Positions 13,079 through 24,787 of a stretch of DNA of 64,000 nucleotides are shown one piece after another. The stretch comes from Undaria pinnatifida (Eukaryota > Sar > Phaeophyceae > Laminariales > Alariaceae): the NCBI GenBank assembly GCA_012845835.1, contig JABAKD010000016.1, positions 24,480,553 to 24,544,552 of the forward strand, in the 5' to 3' direction. Each line of letters opens with the position of its first letter. The first letter of the stretch is position 1. The notes under the pieces are model-generated. The model ran no database searches. It saw only the letters and a program-made list of their open reading frames with translations, and was not told the origin of the DNA. Position numbers and translations under genes: made by a program.

Positions 13079-13718
13079 TTAGGTTGGGTCGACGCCCTCT
13101 CGATATGATGAAAAAAACACAAAACACAAAACGTCGCACCATGCCCTCGGCACACGATAAAAAAAACGGGATTTAGACCGATGACAACGGAAAGCCAATA
13201 GTTTGGCCAAAAAGTTTGCTATTTACTGAAAGATTCCAGGAAACGTAGCTATGGGGAAAAATGACTAATTGTTTTTTTCTGGCTCTTTTTTTCATCATGC
13301 GGTCCAACAGGTCAATTTGTCTATTTTCCATCAAGCCTTGACCAACATTGCCCACCAAACACGATTGACCTTCGATCTCGAGATAGAGACGACCCATGGT
13401 TAGGTTGGGTCGACGCCCTCTCGCGATTTGATGGAAAAAAAACACAAAACACAAAAAGTCGCACCATGTCCTCGGCACAAGATAAAAAAAACGGGATTAG
13501 ACCGATGACAATGGAAAGCCGATAGTTTGGCCACAAAGCTTGCTATTAGCTGAAAGATTCCGGGTAACGTCGCTATGGGAAACAATTACCATGTTTTTTT
13601 TCTGGCTCTTTTTTTGGTCATGTGGTCCAACAGGTCAATTTGTCTATTTTCCATCAAGCCTTGATCAACATTGCCCACCAAACACGATTGACCTACGATC
13701 TCGAGATAGAGACAACCC
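13079..13718. repeat. Tandem duplication of about 321 bp
   Basis: The stretch beginning TTAGGTTGGGTCGACGCCCT occurs at 13079 and again at 13400. Each is followed by an A-rich CACAAAACACAAAA segment and the left end of the Harbinger-like element. The duplication explains why two left ends stand only about 320 bp apart. Confidence 0.65.
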
Positions 13719-14285
13719 AAGGTCACCTCTCTTCGTTCCGGACAAAGCCACATGAGTGCAGGTGACAACGCTGAAAAGTTCATCTCGATCCATGCCCTAG
13801 GGCGTGAGAGGTTGCTTGTGTTGTCCTGTGGTCTTCCGTTACATCCTCTGTTTTCGCCCGTTGGGAGACGATCGAGAGCTTTTGTCTCAGTTTTATACAC
13901 ACCAGCCGCTAAATGTGTTTTGAACAGAAGCCTGATCGCCCACCACAAATCACCGGCCGTAGAGTGATCGCTGTTGTTGTTGTTCTCACATTAACTTGTA
14001 CACCAAGGGGGGGTCGGAGCCCCTAACGAGCTCGCCATGTTCAGAGTTCACGACACAGTCGTTGATTTCTTCGAACGAAGTGTGTGGAGCACACGAAAAT
14101 GCGCCGCGTCTAATCCAAGATGTGCTTGAGAATTTCTACGGCAGAAGTTGGCCAAGATCGCCGCGAGATTCTGAAAAGTTGAAAAAAAAAATTATACCAA
14201 AGTGGGTCCATAGGCGACCGTTCAGGCAATTTATGGCTGGAATCTTCGAGAATTTCACACTTTTGGCCTTCCATTGTCACCGGTC
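13500..14285. mobile_element. Harbinger-like non-autonomous TIR element, copy 1
   Basis: Starts GACCGATGACAATGGAAAGC and ends with the inverted counterpart (CCATTGTCACCGGTC), a roughly 28-bp imperfect terminal inverted repeat. TTA flanks both ends (13497-13499 and 14286-14288), the usual target duplication of PIF/Harbinger elements. Length is 786 bp with no transposase. A partial copy with the same left end starts at 13176. Confidence 0.7.
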
Positions 14286-15433
14286 TTACCACAAAAACGT
14301 GCGCCAGCGCAACATTTCACCACCTATTTTACGCCCTGCCCTGTACTCCGCTAACTTTCAACGAAATCGCATTCACCCCATGCATCTGTTTGGCCAATTC
14401 TTCCATACAATTCGCGCAAAAATCAGATTCCCCCGCTCCTCTGAAGCTCGACATTTTTAATATTTCGTACGCATAATCGATGACAATGGAAAGCCGATAG
14501 TTTGGCCAAAAAGTTACCAACCGATATTTTTAGATTATTTGCTGAAATATTTCGGGTAACTCGCTATGGTGAAAAACGATTAAAATATACATTTTCTGGC
14601 TCTTTTTTGGTCATGCGGTCCAACAGGTCAACGCGTCTATTTTCCATCAAGACTTGATCAACATTGCCCGCCAAACACGATTGACCTTCGATCTCGAGAT
14701 AGATACAACCCGTGGTCACTGTTCTTCGCTCCGGACAAGGTCACATGAGTGTAGGTGACAGCGCTGAAGACTTCATCTCGATCCATGCCCTAGGGCGTAA
14801 GAGGTTGCTTGTTTTGTCCTGTGGTCTTCCGTCACATCCTCTCAAAATTCTGTTTTTAGGCCATTGTTTATGGTACACCGATCCAGGTCACAGATGTTCC
14901 TGGCATTCGTTTCGCCGCCCGAAGACCAAGATGCCGACGGAACATTTCCAATCAGTGTGTTTTAAAAACGAGTCTAAATGCAGAAGCTAACAGCAATGTT
15001 CAATACATCCGTTGTCATTTCTCCAAAGGGGTGGTTGTACGATTTCGAAATTCCGACACACAAACGCTCCGCAACGCCACAACACGCTGCAGACCATGGC
15101 GATCGAGGTGCGCGAGGGTCAAGCGGCAGCTGCTCGGCAACTGGCCCAGGGGGCTGCCGCATCTTCGCGAAATACTGCTGTTCTGTGCGTGGGGGCGCGT
15201 GGGGGCAAACTTGCGGGCTAACCTCGAGACAACATCTGAAAAAGAAATACCTTGTCCCGATGGCTGAGGTCGGGACGAAACACCCCTTTTCGGTGGATTT
15301 TCCGATCTTGAAAATTGTCAGAACCAACATTCGTCTCCACATGCAGTGTACACAGATCTTACTTTAGGCGAATCTTGTATAGATCAAGACCGATGGCCTA
15401 CATCGGGATACCATAAAAACAACAGTGGCGTTA

Positions 15434-16223
15434 GACCTACGACAATGGAAAGCCGATGGTTTGGCCAAAAAGTTTGCTATTAGCTGAAAGATTCCGGGTA
15501 ACGTCGCTATGAGAAGAAAATGACTAAAACGTTTTTTCTGGCTTTTGTTTGGGTCATGCGGCCCAACAGGTAAATTTGTCTACTTCTCATCAAGCCTTGA
15601 TCAACACTGCCCACCAAACACGATTGACCTTTGATCTCGAGACAAAGACAACCCATGGTCACTCCTCTTTGTTCCGGGCAAGGCCACATGAGTGTAGGTG
15701 ACAGCGCTGAAGAGTTCATCTCGATCCATACCCTGGGGCATGAGAGGTTGCTTGTGTTGTCCTGTGGTCTTCCGTCACATCCTCTCAAATTCTGTTTTCC
15801 CTCGTTGGGAGACGATAGAGAGTTTTCGTCTCAGTTTTCTACATACCAGCCGCCAAATGTGTTTTTAACAGAAGCCTGATCGGCGCCCGCCACAAATCAC
15901 CGGCCGTAGAGTGAGCGCTTCACACAAGGGGGGATCGGAACCCCTAATAAGCTCGCCATGTTCAGAGTTCACGACGCTGTCGTTGATTTCGTCGAAGGAA
16001 TGTGTGGAGAACACGAAATTGCGCCGCGTCTAATCCAAGATGTGCTTTAGAATTTCTCAGGCCGATGTTGGCCAAGATCGTCGTGAGAAACAATTTTTTT
16101 CCGGAATTCTGGAAAGTTTCAAAAAGTATTTCTACCAAATTGGGTCCATAGGCGACCGTTAAGGCAAATTTTGGCTGGGATCTTTGGGAATTTGAAACTT
16201 TTGGCCTTCCATTGTCACCGGTC
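15434..16223. mobile_element. Harbinger-like non-autonomous TIR element, copy 2
   Basis: Same family as 13500-14285, with the same internal sequence (for example the stretch around 15660-15760 and that around 13735-13830). TTA flanks both ends at 15431-15433 and 16224-16226. Length is 790 bp. A further right-end copy lies at about 16227-16646 and a left-end copy starts near 14477. Confidence 0.7.
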
Positions 16224-18695
16224 TTACGCCCATTGGGAGACGATAGAGAGCTTTTGTCTCAGTTTTATACACACCAGCCGCCAAATGTGTTTTCAACAGA
16301 GTAGTGTGATAGGCGCCCGCCACAAATCACCGGCCGTAGAGTGAGCGCTGTACACCAAGGGGGGGTCGAAGCCCCTAACGAGCTCACCACGTTCAGAGTT
16401 CACGACGCTGTCGTTGATTTTGTCGAACGAAGTGCGTGGAGAGCACGTAATTGCGCCGCGTCTAATACAAGTTCTCAAGCAGATGTTTGCCAAGATCACC
16501 GCGAGAAATCGATTTTCCCCCGAATTGGAAGGTTAAAAAAAAAAAAGTATACAAAATTGGGCCCATAGGCGACCGTACCGGCAGAGTTTGGCTGGGATAT
16601 TCGGGAATTTCAAACTTTTGGCCTTCCATTGTTGTCACCGGTCTAAAATAAACTGGAGAGGATTTCAGATTTCAAAGCAGCACGACGCCAGAACTGATGG
16701 CCGCGATGAGCAGCATCGTAGACAAACGAAACTACTTGCGTCGAACTGGCTCTCTGCCTAGATGCTACAGGAAGGCGCAACAGGATGAATCACAAGTCGC
16801 AAAATGGGAGAGGGTAGACTGCAGGAACATCTCAGCGCGGTGGGCGAACTGGAAGCGTTCTCTTTTTTACTTTGAATAAAAAGAGTGCACAAGGTCTTAC
16901 GGTCGTACCCGTACGCAGTGTACAATACAACAATGCGTGTGAGAGTGTGATACAAATCACCACTGCTGTTACAAACTGCACATCCCAAGTAAGGCCATCG
17001 TTCCCCCCCCACCGTATGCCCGACCTACGCAGGCAATAAGTAACGCACGGAAGACATAGGCCAGAGAGGTACGACGTAGAGGCAGGAAGGTAGCCTCACA
17101 TTCTCGTCAAGCTGAGCATGGCGATCTGCCTTTAGACCTCTTTTTTGCCCCCCCTGCGCTTGAGTCTGTCGCTGCCGTTTCCTCTTCGTTGCTCCAGCAT
17201 TCTGCGTCTCCTCCTGCGAAACATCTTCAGTCTCCCTAGATCTGCAGCTGCGCGTGCTCGCTCTGCGCAGCGCCATCATGACCAGTGCTTCTGTCCCGCC
17301 CTAACCAGGACCTGCAGCGGCAGTGCAAAGGGAACGGACGGATGTGAAGCAAGCCTTCCATAGTTCTTGAAACCCGCGTTTTTTTTTAAATCAAGTTTCA
17401 AGTTTCGAGCGTCAACAGCACCACATACACCAGCAGCATCATACACCGAGTGAGTCCGACTTTTATATATTTTTTTTGTTTGTTGACAAGACGCCAACAA
17501 ATAAGCTGCACGTGGCATGGGGAGCAACTGAAGCGAGTACACGTTAACCAGTGTTGCCATGCTGACCGAGAAGACCCGGCTTGTCCCGGAGGGCTTGCCA
17601 GTGAGAGCTACCGGCCAACAGGTGATGATGTGACACTTGGATATTCTTGTTAAATATGTAGCCAATGAGAATATCCTTTGTCGCTACGTAGGAGAGCGAG
17701 CAGCACTGAACCGGTCCGCCCACGATGGCCATACGAGCAACGACTGGCAGTGCAACCCCAGTGCCTTCGTGGCTTGTTTTGTGACAGTCGTCGTGGGGTA
17801 CTGGTCATTGTTGATGACGATAGGGTCGGGTCACAAGCTCATATGTTTGTTGCTGCAACTTCGAATTTCAGCACTCAGCATGATTGTTGCACGTGAAGTC
17901 TCAGACAGAGCAGAGTGGTACTATTTTACTGAGTTTCAGTGCTCCAATGTTTCAATGCTGCTCTCTGGTGTAGCGGTGCAGCTATCATACTCGCACAGAG
18001 CCTAAATCAATACCTGGTACGCAGTACGCACGTACACGGCTCTGAAATGGGGTGTACAGCACTGGGATGGCTCGATGGCTCGTACATACCAGGTATTAAC
18101 TATTATTAATAGCGGCCCTTTTTGAACCCACGTACTGCTGATGGTTTTTAAGCAACAGCAGCGGTACTATTCGAGCTGAACCGGCTACAAGTGCGAAGCG
18201 CTATTTGAATCCGTGTTTTATGCATACGACTACTTGTACAAGTGCCAGGTTCCGGTATACTATACCCGGTATAATACCTGCTATATACAATACCTGGTAT
18301 ACCGACCCCGAACGCGACGAGTGCGATACCATGAGCATGTGAAGCAACGAGTTATCACCATGCTGTGCGCGTGCCGTACGTACAGCGCTGTAATAGAGCT
18401 GCGTGAGAGTGACCATATAGCAGCTCCTTTCAACTGCTGTACTATGGCCGATTCAGTTATCGCCTTTTTCGTTGGATAGTTTGTGTCGTACTATACAGCA
18501 GTAGTGGTGTTGCTCGTATTCTTTCGCTGCGGAGCCCCAAAGTTTTGCAAATCGGGGGGGGGGGACCCGTGGAAAGTGTACTTATTACCAGCGAGCGGCC
18601 TCTCGATGTCGAAGCCGTGACAAGCAAAGCCCAGCGATATCGCCGTGCACCCCACGCCTCCGGAGACACTTTCCGCGACTAGCTGCTCTGGAATG

Positions 18696-19005
18696 ACCGT
18701 TTGCCTAGGTGTACCAATGTATGGTATCATTATTGCTCGTCGCCTGCTGCTGCTATGAATGTTACGCGGACTCTTGCTGCTCCTGCTGCTGTTGACTTGT
18801 GTTGCCCGTCTGCCTGTTGATCACTGGCGCTTCCATCAACACAGGACGGAACCGTTTGCCTAGGTGTACCAATGTGTGGTATCATTATTGCTCGTCGCCT
18901 GCTGCTGCTATGAATGTTACACGGACTCTTGCTGCTGCTGCTGCTGTTGACTTGTGTTGCCCGTCTGCCTGTTGATCACTGGCGCTTCCATCAACACAGG
19001 ACGGA
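18696..19005. repeat. 155-bp tandem duplication
   Basis: Two nearly identical copies, 18696-18850 and 18851-19005, each starting ACCGTTTGCCTAGGTGTACC and ending CAACACAGGACGGA. CTG-rich core. Confidence 0.85.
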
Positions 19006-21104
19006 ACAAACAGCAACCATGGTGGGAATGGAAGCGCTAGCAGTGCGAGTACTACTGCTGCGGCTGCGGCTGCTGCAGCTGCTGCCCCTGATGCTGCTGC
19101 CCCTGGTCCTACGAAGGGCCGCCTTCGCAAGCTTCACTCGGCACCCATCGACAGCCTTCTCTCCACCACGCGAGTCGATATTGACTCCCTCAGGTGCCTG
19201 GCATCCTTTTAGAAATAACTTGAAACTTGACTTTTTCAGCTGTGAACTCGCGGATTTTACCGAAACTCTTTGTTCAAGGTGTGTGTGGTACTTCGATCCC
19301 ACGTGCTTTATACGGGGTGTGTATGTATGTCCTCACGGAGGACGTAGGCCGGTGACTTCCCGTACGATAGTAAGTGCTGTTTCGCAGCTAGTACCAGGGT
19401 CAACAGACAGGGCGATTTTATCGTTTTAGTCTTGAACCGAGAACGGTTATTTCGTGTTCCGACACACATGCGCCCTGACGACCTCACGTACGATGCGAGT
19501 TGCCCTTTCCAATAAAAAATGGGCACGTTCACCGACAGCTGCTGAGACATAAGGAATTCATCGAAACTCGTGTTTGAAAGCTGCGTTTGATACTTCAACT
19601 GCGCGTGCGATGTACGTACACGGCGGTGTACATTCTTTCATGCCCGGTACGCACCTGGTATATGTTCCCCCTTGAACTGCGTCTAAGAAACTAAGCAATC
19701 TAAGTTCAAGTATTAGTGCGTGTATCGTTCTAAATTGTAAATTGGTGACCGCTACGTACCGGGCAGCCATTATTGACAGCAGTACTGAGACGGGCGGCGT
19801 TGGCCTCTGACATTCGAATGAACGAACAATGAACGAGCAATTAACGAATTCCTGGTGTCTGTTGTGCTGTGTTATGTTTCAGAACAATTTACTGTTGACC
19901 ACTCGCATCACGTCCACTCACTTGTGGGCTCGGGTTGACATTCTAAATTGACAATAAAAATGTCCGGTCGGTATATAATCTGTCTCGTACACCTCTATTC
20001 TACAGCGGTAGTAGACTACCGACACAGAGGTTCATCATGACTATGTGAGTTAATGTGAGAATAACAACACAAACATGCTGTTGGTGTTGTGCAACTGCTG
20101 CGATGGACATGATGTCATGTTGAGGTCAGGAGTCAACCACGCGGACTAGAAGCACGAGGCACCACATCATTGTTTTCTCAATGCTATTAATAGCCAGTAG
20201 CGTGTACAGCGACACTTGTTGAACGGTGAAGCATCGAAATCCCCATAGAACTGTGTCTGTCATCAAACATGGAACGCTATGTATTGATCCACCCCTCATG
20301 CTAGTGAGGGCGCACTAGGTACAGCAGTTTAGTACTAGTTTTGTCCGTCGTGGTTGCCACCTTTTTTCAACCCGTTTTACGTTTTTTTTTAAATTGAAGC
20401 TGAAGTATTGAAATTTTGAACTTTGAAAGTGTCTTCACTATTGGTTACCTGCACAAAATCAGACAATCTTAGTTATCACAGATTAATACCATACGTACAA
20501 TCTTTTTGTCTGTTTTGTTCGTGAGTTTTGACTGTTTTTTTTTTGTTTTTAGCCCGCGAACGTCGCGAAATAACCAAAGCAGGCAACGAAGTCGGCGAGA
20601 GCCTTCGGCGTTGTACAGGCAAACGACAAGCACTCACGTGGCTGCCGCTCTCGGCAGTGTCACTCACATTAAGACGCTTTAGAACCCAGTGTATGCTGAC
20701 AAATAGATGTCATCTGTTGACTTAGATGCCACGTGGTGTCTTGCAGATCGTCTATTTGTGGCGTGAGCGCGCCGCACAAGTATCACAGCTGTATGTATGA
20801 TTCAGAGTACGTGCCGTGAAACTCTTTCCGATGCTTTTGCTACGATGACAGAGGTCTACTAGCACTTTTTTGGCTGCATTTTTTTGGTCGACGACGGGAC
20901 CCCTTGACCCGAAATGGTGGGAAGGACATTCTGACGCGTGTTGCGGCAGTGGTAGCGGTTTTCGCCCAAACCGGTTTCTGAATGACGGGCCTTCTTATCC
21001 CGAAATCGTCGGAATTTCAAACTTTATCATGTTTCTGCACGATTTTCGTTGTATAGCTACTAATAGGCCAGGGGATGGTTCATTCGGTCGCCGCATTAGT
21101 TTTA

Positions 21105-22747
21105 GGGCAGTGGCCAAAACAAGGTGCACCTTGTCGGTAAATGGTCAAAGTAAGGTGCAGGCTGGAACGGCACAAAACGCAAGACGCCTGAGGCTGAATA
21201 GAGCCACATGATTGGTCGAAATAGCATCGCACCCTCCATAGGCCGCCTTGTCGGACGGTGCACCTTGCAGAGGCCACTCCGCTCGCCACGCCACCTTGCT
21301 TGGTCGCCGGCGGCACCTTGTTTTGGCCACCGCAAGCTAGGCTGTTCGCTCAAACGACCAACCCATGTCAGACCTCTCGCCAACACCGCGCAGGTGACGT
21401 GGACGCATACGTCCACACGCACGCGCATGCGGACGAACTTTTGGGGCCGCAGGATTCTCTCTCTCTCTCTCTCTCTCTCTGCCTCACACCACACCACACG
21501 CGCACCACACGTACACCAAAAGCACCATGAGCGCCGTAGGCGCCGATGGGCCGCCCGCACCACAACATCATCTCCTGCACCAACGGCTGTGACTGCGTTT
21601 GTGGTCCAGTTTGAGCAGTTGTTGTCCAGCACAGAGTACATTTCACCACTACTACGAAACTACCAATACACCTAGACTCTGCTGTAGCTGCTACTACTGT
21701 TTGTGTAGACCAGAGTCTAGATCTCATATGTAGTCCACTTGAGAGCCGTATGTAGATATACCCACTTTTGTTTCGCCCTATATCGTACTTTGAAGTATTT
21801 TGACCTGTACAGCAAGCGTAGCTCGTGGTTGACAAGTTTGCCAATGGTTGCCGTTCATCTCTCTCCCTCCTGGCCCATTTCGAGCGGCGTGGATGACAAA
21901 AATCACGGAAACAAACAGACGCAAACCCGCCGTCCCTTCCTGGCGAGTACACTTTCGGTACTTGGACACTCGCGTGTAGGCCCGAATTTGGAGATAGCGC
22001 TGCATTAGTCTATACCCGCTACAATCGCAGGGAACGGGTGTGCTGTCGCAGGGCGCGCCGCTACAATTGTAACGATATAGGGCGAAACAAAAGTGGGTAT
22101 ATCTACATACGGCTCTCAAGTGGACTACATATGAGATCTAGACTCTGGTCTACACAAACAGTAGTAGCAGCTACAGCAGAGTCTAGGTGTATTGGTAGTT
22201 TCGTAGTAGTGGTGAAATGTACTCTGTGCTGGACAACAACTGCTCAAACTGGACCACAAACGCAGTCACAGCCGTTGGTGCAGGAGATGATATTGTGGTG
22301 CGGGCGGCCCATCGGCGCCTACGGCGCTCATGGTGCTTTTGGTGTACGTGTGGTGCGCGTGTGGTGTGGTGTAAGGCAGAGAGAGAGAGAGAGAGAATCC
22401 TGCGGCCCCAAAAGTTCGTCCGCATGCGCGTGCGTGTGGACGTATGCGTCCACGTCACCTGCGCGGTGTTGGCGAGAGGTCTGACATGGGTTGGTCGTTT
22501 GAGCGAACAGCCTAGCTTGCGGTGGCCAAAACAAGGTGCCGCCGGCGACCAAGCAAGGTGGCGTGGCGAGCGGAGTGGCCTCTGCAAGGTGCACCGTCCA
22601 ACAAGGCGGCCTATGGAGGGTGCGATGCTATTTCGACCAATCATGTGGCTCTATTCAGCCTCAGGCGTCTTGCGTTTTGTGCCGTTCCAGCCTGCACCTT
22701 ACTTTGACCATTTACCGACAAGGTGCACCTTGTTTTGGCCACTGCCC
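21105..22747. mobile_element. 1643-bp palindromic Mutator-like (MULE/foldback) element
   Basis: Two nearly identical arms in inverted orientation, 21105-21786 and 22072-22747, surround a 285-bp spacer. The ends read GGGCAGTGGCCAAAACAAGG on each strand. The direct 9-bp flank TTAGTTTTA occurs at 21096-21104 and 22748-22756, as expected for a target-site duplication of a Mutator-type element. The arms differ mainly in the length of a CT/GA microsatellite and a few substitutions. The long open frames in each arm mirror each other and look non-coding. No transposase is present, so it is non-autonomous. Confidence 0.88.
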
Positions 22748-23606
22748 TTAGTTTTATCCAGATCAGTTTGTAGGAGAAGTCTTGAGGTCATCATGAAAGG
22801 AGCCTCAGCATAACAATGGTGCACCTCTGTGTGTCTTCTTCGCTGATTGTTCAAAGTCATGTCGTGGTCGTATGCCTCGGCCATGCCCGGAGTTTCCTTT
22901 TTATAGTACTCTATAATACTGGATAATACTGTAGGATCGTTTCAGCAGTAGTCAAAGTAGCTAGAGTGTGACGGGAAAAGATAAAATGACACAGCGCCCC
23001 CCCCCAGGTCAGAATGATAAAAAAAGCTACGAGTACGTTTGTACAGGGAAGGATTGGAGTGGGTTTTCTGTCGTGGGAGCGTTTTTTTTACATTCTTTAC
23101 TTGGTTTTAGAGCCCCGCCTTCCTCAGTTTCCGGGTAGGTATCGGAAAGTTGTATGGGTGGTGTCAATTTTTTTCCCGTGCTCCTGTTAGTACGGTCGTC
23201 GGTGGTTTTGTAAGTTTGCAGGAGGAAACCCCTTGACGCCCCCGATTGGTCCGAATCACGGTTGGAAGGTGCATCCTCGTCGTTATCCCGCACTGCTGTT
23301 GCAGGCGAACATACACATATCACAGCTATTAATACCAAATATGGCTATGAATCGCAACAACAAAGATATATAGGTGTTTGCATATATCTTAGGTTCTGGT
23401 TACTACGAGGTGTTGTTCTTCGTATTGAGTGCCGCAGGCCGGATAGCTTCCTGACAGGATTACCGTTATGTCACGGGAACACCGTTTCCGAACGGGATTG
23501 CCGTTTCATGGCGGGAATACCGTACAGCATATAGGTGGAGGCATTTTTGTGACGAAAACGCCTCGCGTTCCTCGGATATAAATGTGACCGACTGCGGGTA
23601 ATGGCA

Positions 23607-23774
23607 GCCCCCTATTTTGGCTGCCGTATGCGTCGAAATGCCTCCGTAGGCGCTCGTTCTTGAGTGACGGGGAAAACCTGTTCTTTCACCGCCCCCTATT
23701 TTGGCTGCCGTATGCGTCGAAATGCCTCCGTAGGCGCTCGTTCTTGAGTGACGGGGAAAACCTGTTCTTTCACC
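23607..23774. repeat. 84-bp tandem duplication
   Basis: Two copies, apparently identical, 23607-23690 and 23691-23774, starting GCCCCCTATTTTGGCTGCCG. No gene assigned. Confidence 0.88.
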
Positions 23775-24207
23775 AATATAGAATGTATTCCTTGCCACAC
23801 AGCACTCTGAGAGTCACCGACCTATGACCCTCATGAGGGTGAGGATGAGGATGAGGATATAACCCTCATGAGGATGTATACACCTCGTAGCACGCGCGAT
23901 CGACGTATCACATGCAGCTTGCCAACACCTGGTTTGAGTTTCGACGAAATCCTCGATGTCACAGCTGAGGTGTCTTTTTTAACGTTTGTGAAAAGGTATG
24001 CCTTGTGCGATTGGAGCTCGGACTTTGGTAAGTATTCAATCGTTTCGTCGCACGCGGTGCTTACACCTATCGCTGTATACGAGTGTTCAACGACAATCGA
24101 AGACGTATGACATCAGAAGGACATTATCGAGATGCCCATAGCGAACCTTCTCGCAAGTTTTCGTTACCTCATTCGCGCCTACGAACGCCCCCCAGTATTC
24201 GATTGCT

Positions 24208-24548
24208 AGAGCTGTGAGTCGGCAGGGTTTCATGACTAAAAACTAATCGGAAGCCGCCGTTAGCCAACTAAGTGACTTTAGTCGGCACGTCGGCCGGCGA
24301 AACTAGCTGACAGTCAGCCGACTTTCCGGCTCAAGTCAGGAGAACGAGATGAGCCAAATCAGCTCCCCTCGGCCGAGGGCGGGGGTCCCAAAAAAGGAAG
24401 AAACGAACTCCGCATAAAACAGTATTTCCTACGAGTATGGAAACCCAGTAAGTCGGATAGTCGGCACCTCCGTAAAACGACTATTAGTCCGACTAGTAAC
24501 CACTGTGGTTGGTGATTGGTGACTTAAGTCGTGCCGACTCACAGCTCT
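24208..24548. mobile_element. Small TIR element just upstream of the TPC exons
   Basis: AGAGCTGTGAGTCGGCA at the left end is matched in inverted orientation at the right end (TGCCGACTCACAGCTCT). The interior is rich in GTCGG/CCGAC words. Length is 341 bp. No clear target duplication was seen, so the class is not assigned. Confidence 0.5.
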
Positions 24549-24787
24549 TGCGATCGCACTTTCCTAGGGTAAGGTCCACCGTACGGCAACGTTGCTGGCT
24601 AGGGCTAGTAGATCATGTGTACCAGGCCGTAGAAGAGATCCCTACCGTCTTCAGTAAACCTTGCTTTCCCGCTTTTAATCGTTTTTGGTGTTTTTTTTAA
24701 TCGTTTTTGGTGGGTTTTGCTTCCCGCCCTTGAGGTACGCGCACCCTTGCTTGGCCCCGCGCTGGTCGCTCTGTGGTGACGCTTCAG

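Noticed and set aside
17025-17279. Minus ORF with EDVSQEETQNAGATKRKRQ
   Set aside because: Basic, low-complexity; no splice-supported partner exon.
22217-22813. 198-residue plus-strand open frame and its mirror at 21102-21641
   Set aside because: Both lie in the arms of the palindromic element, include the microsatellite, and have no recognisable domain; they mirror each other because the DNA is inverted.
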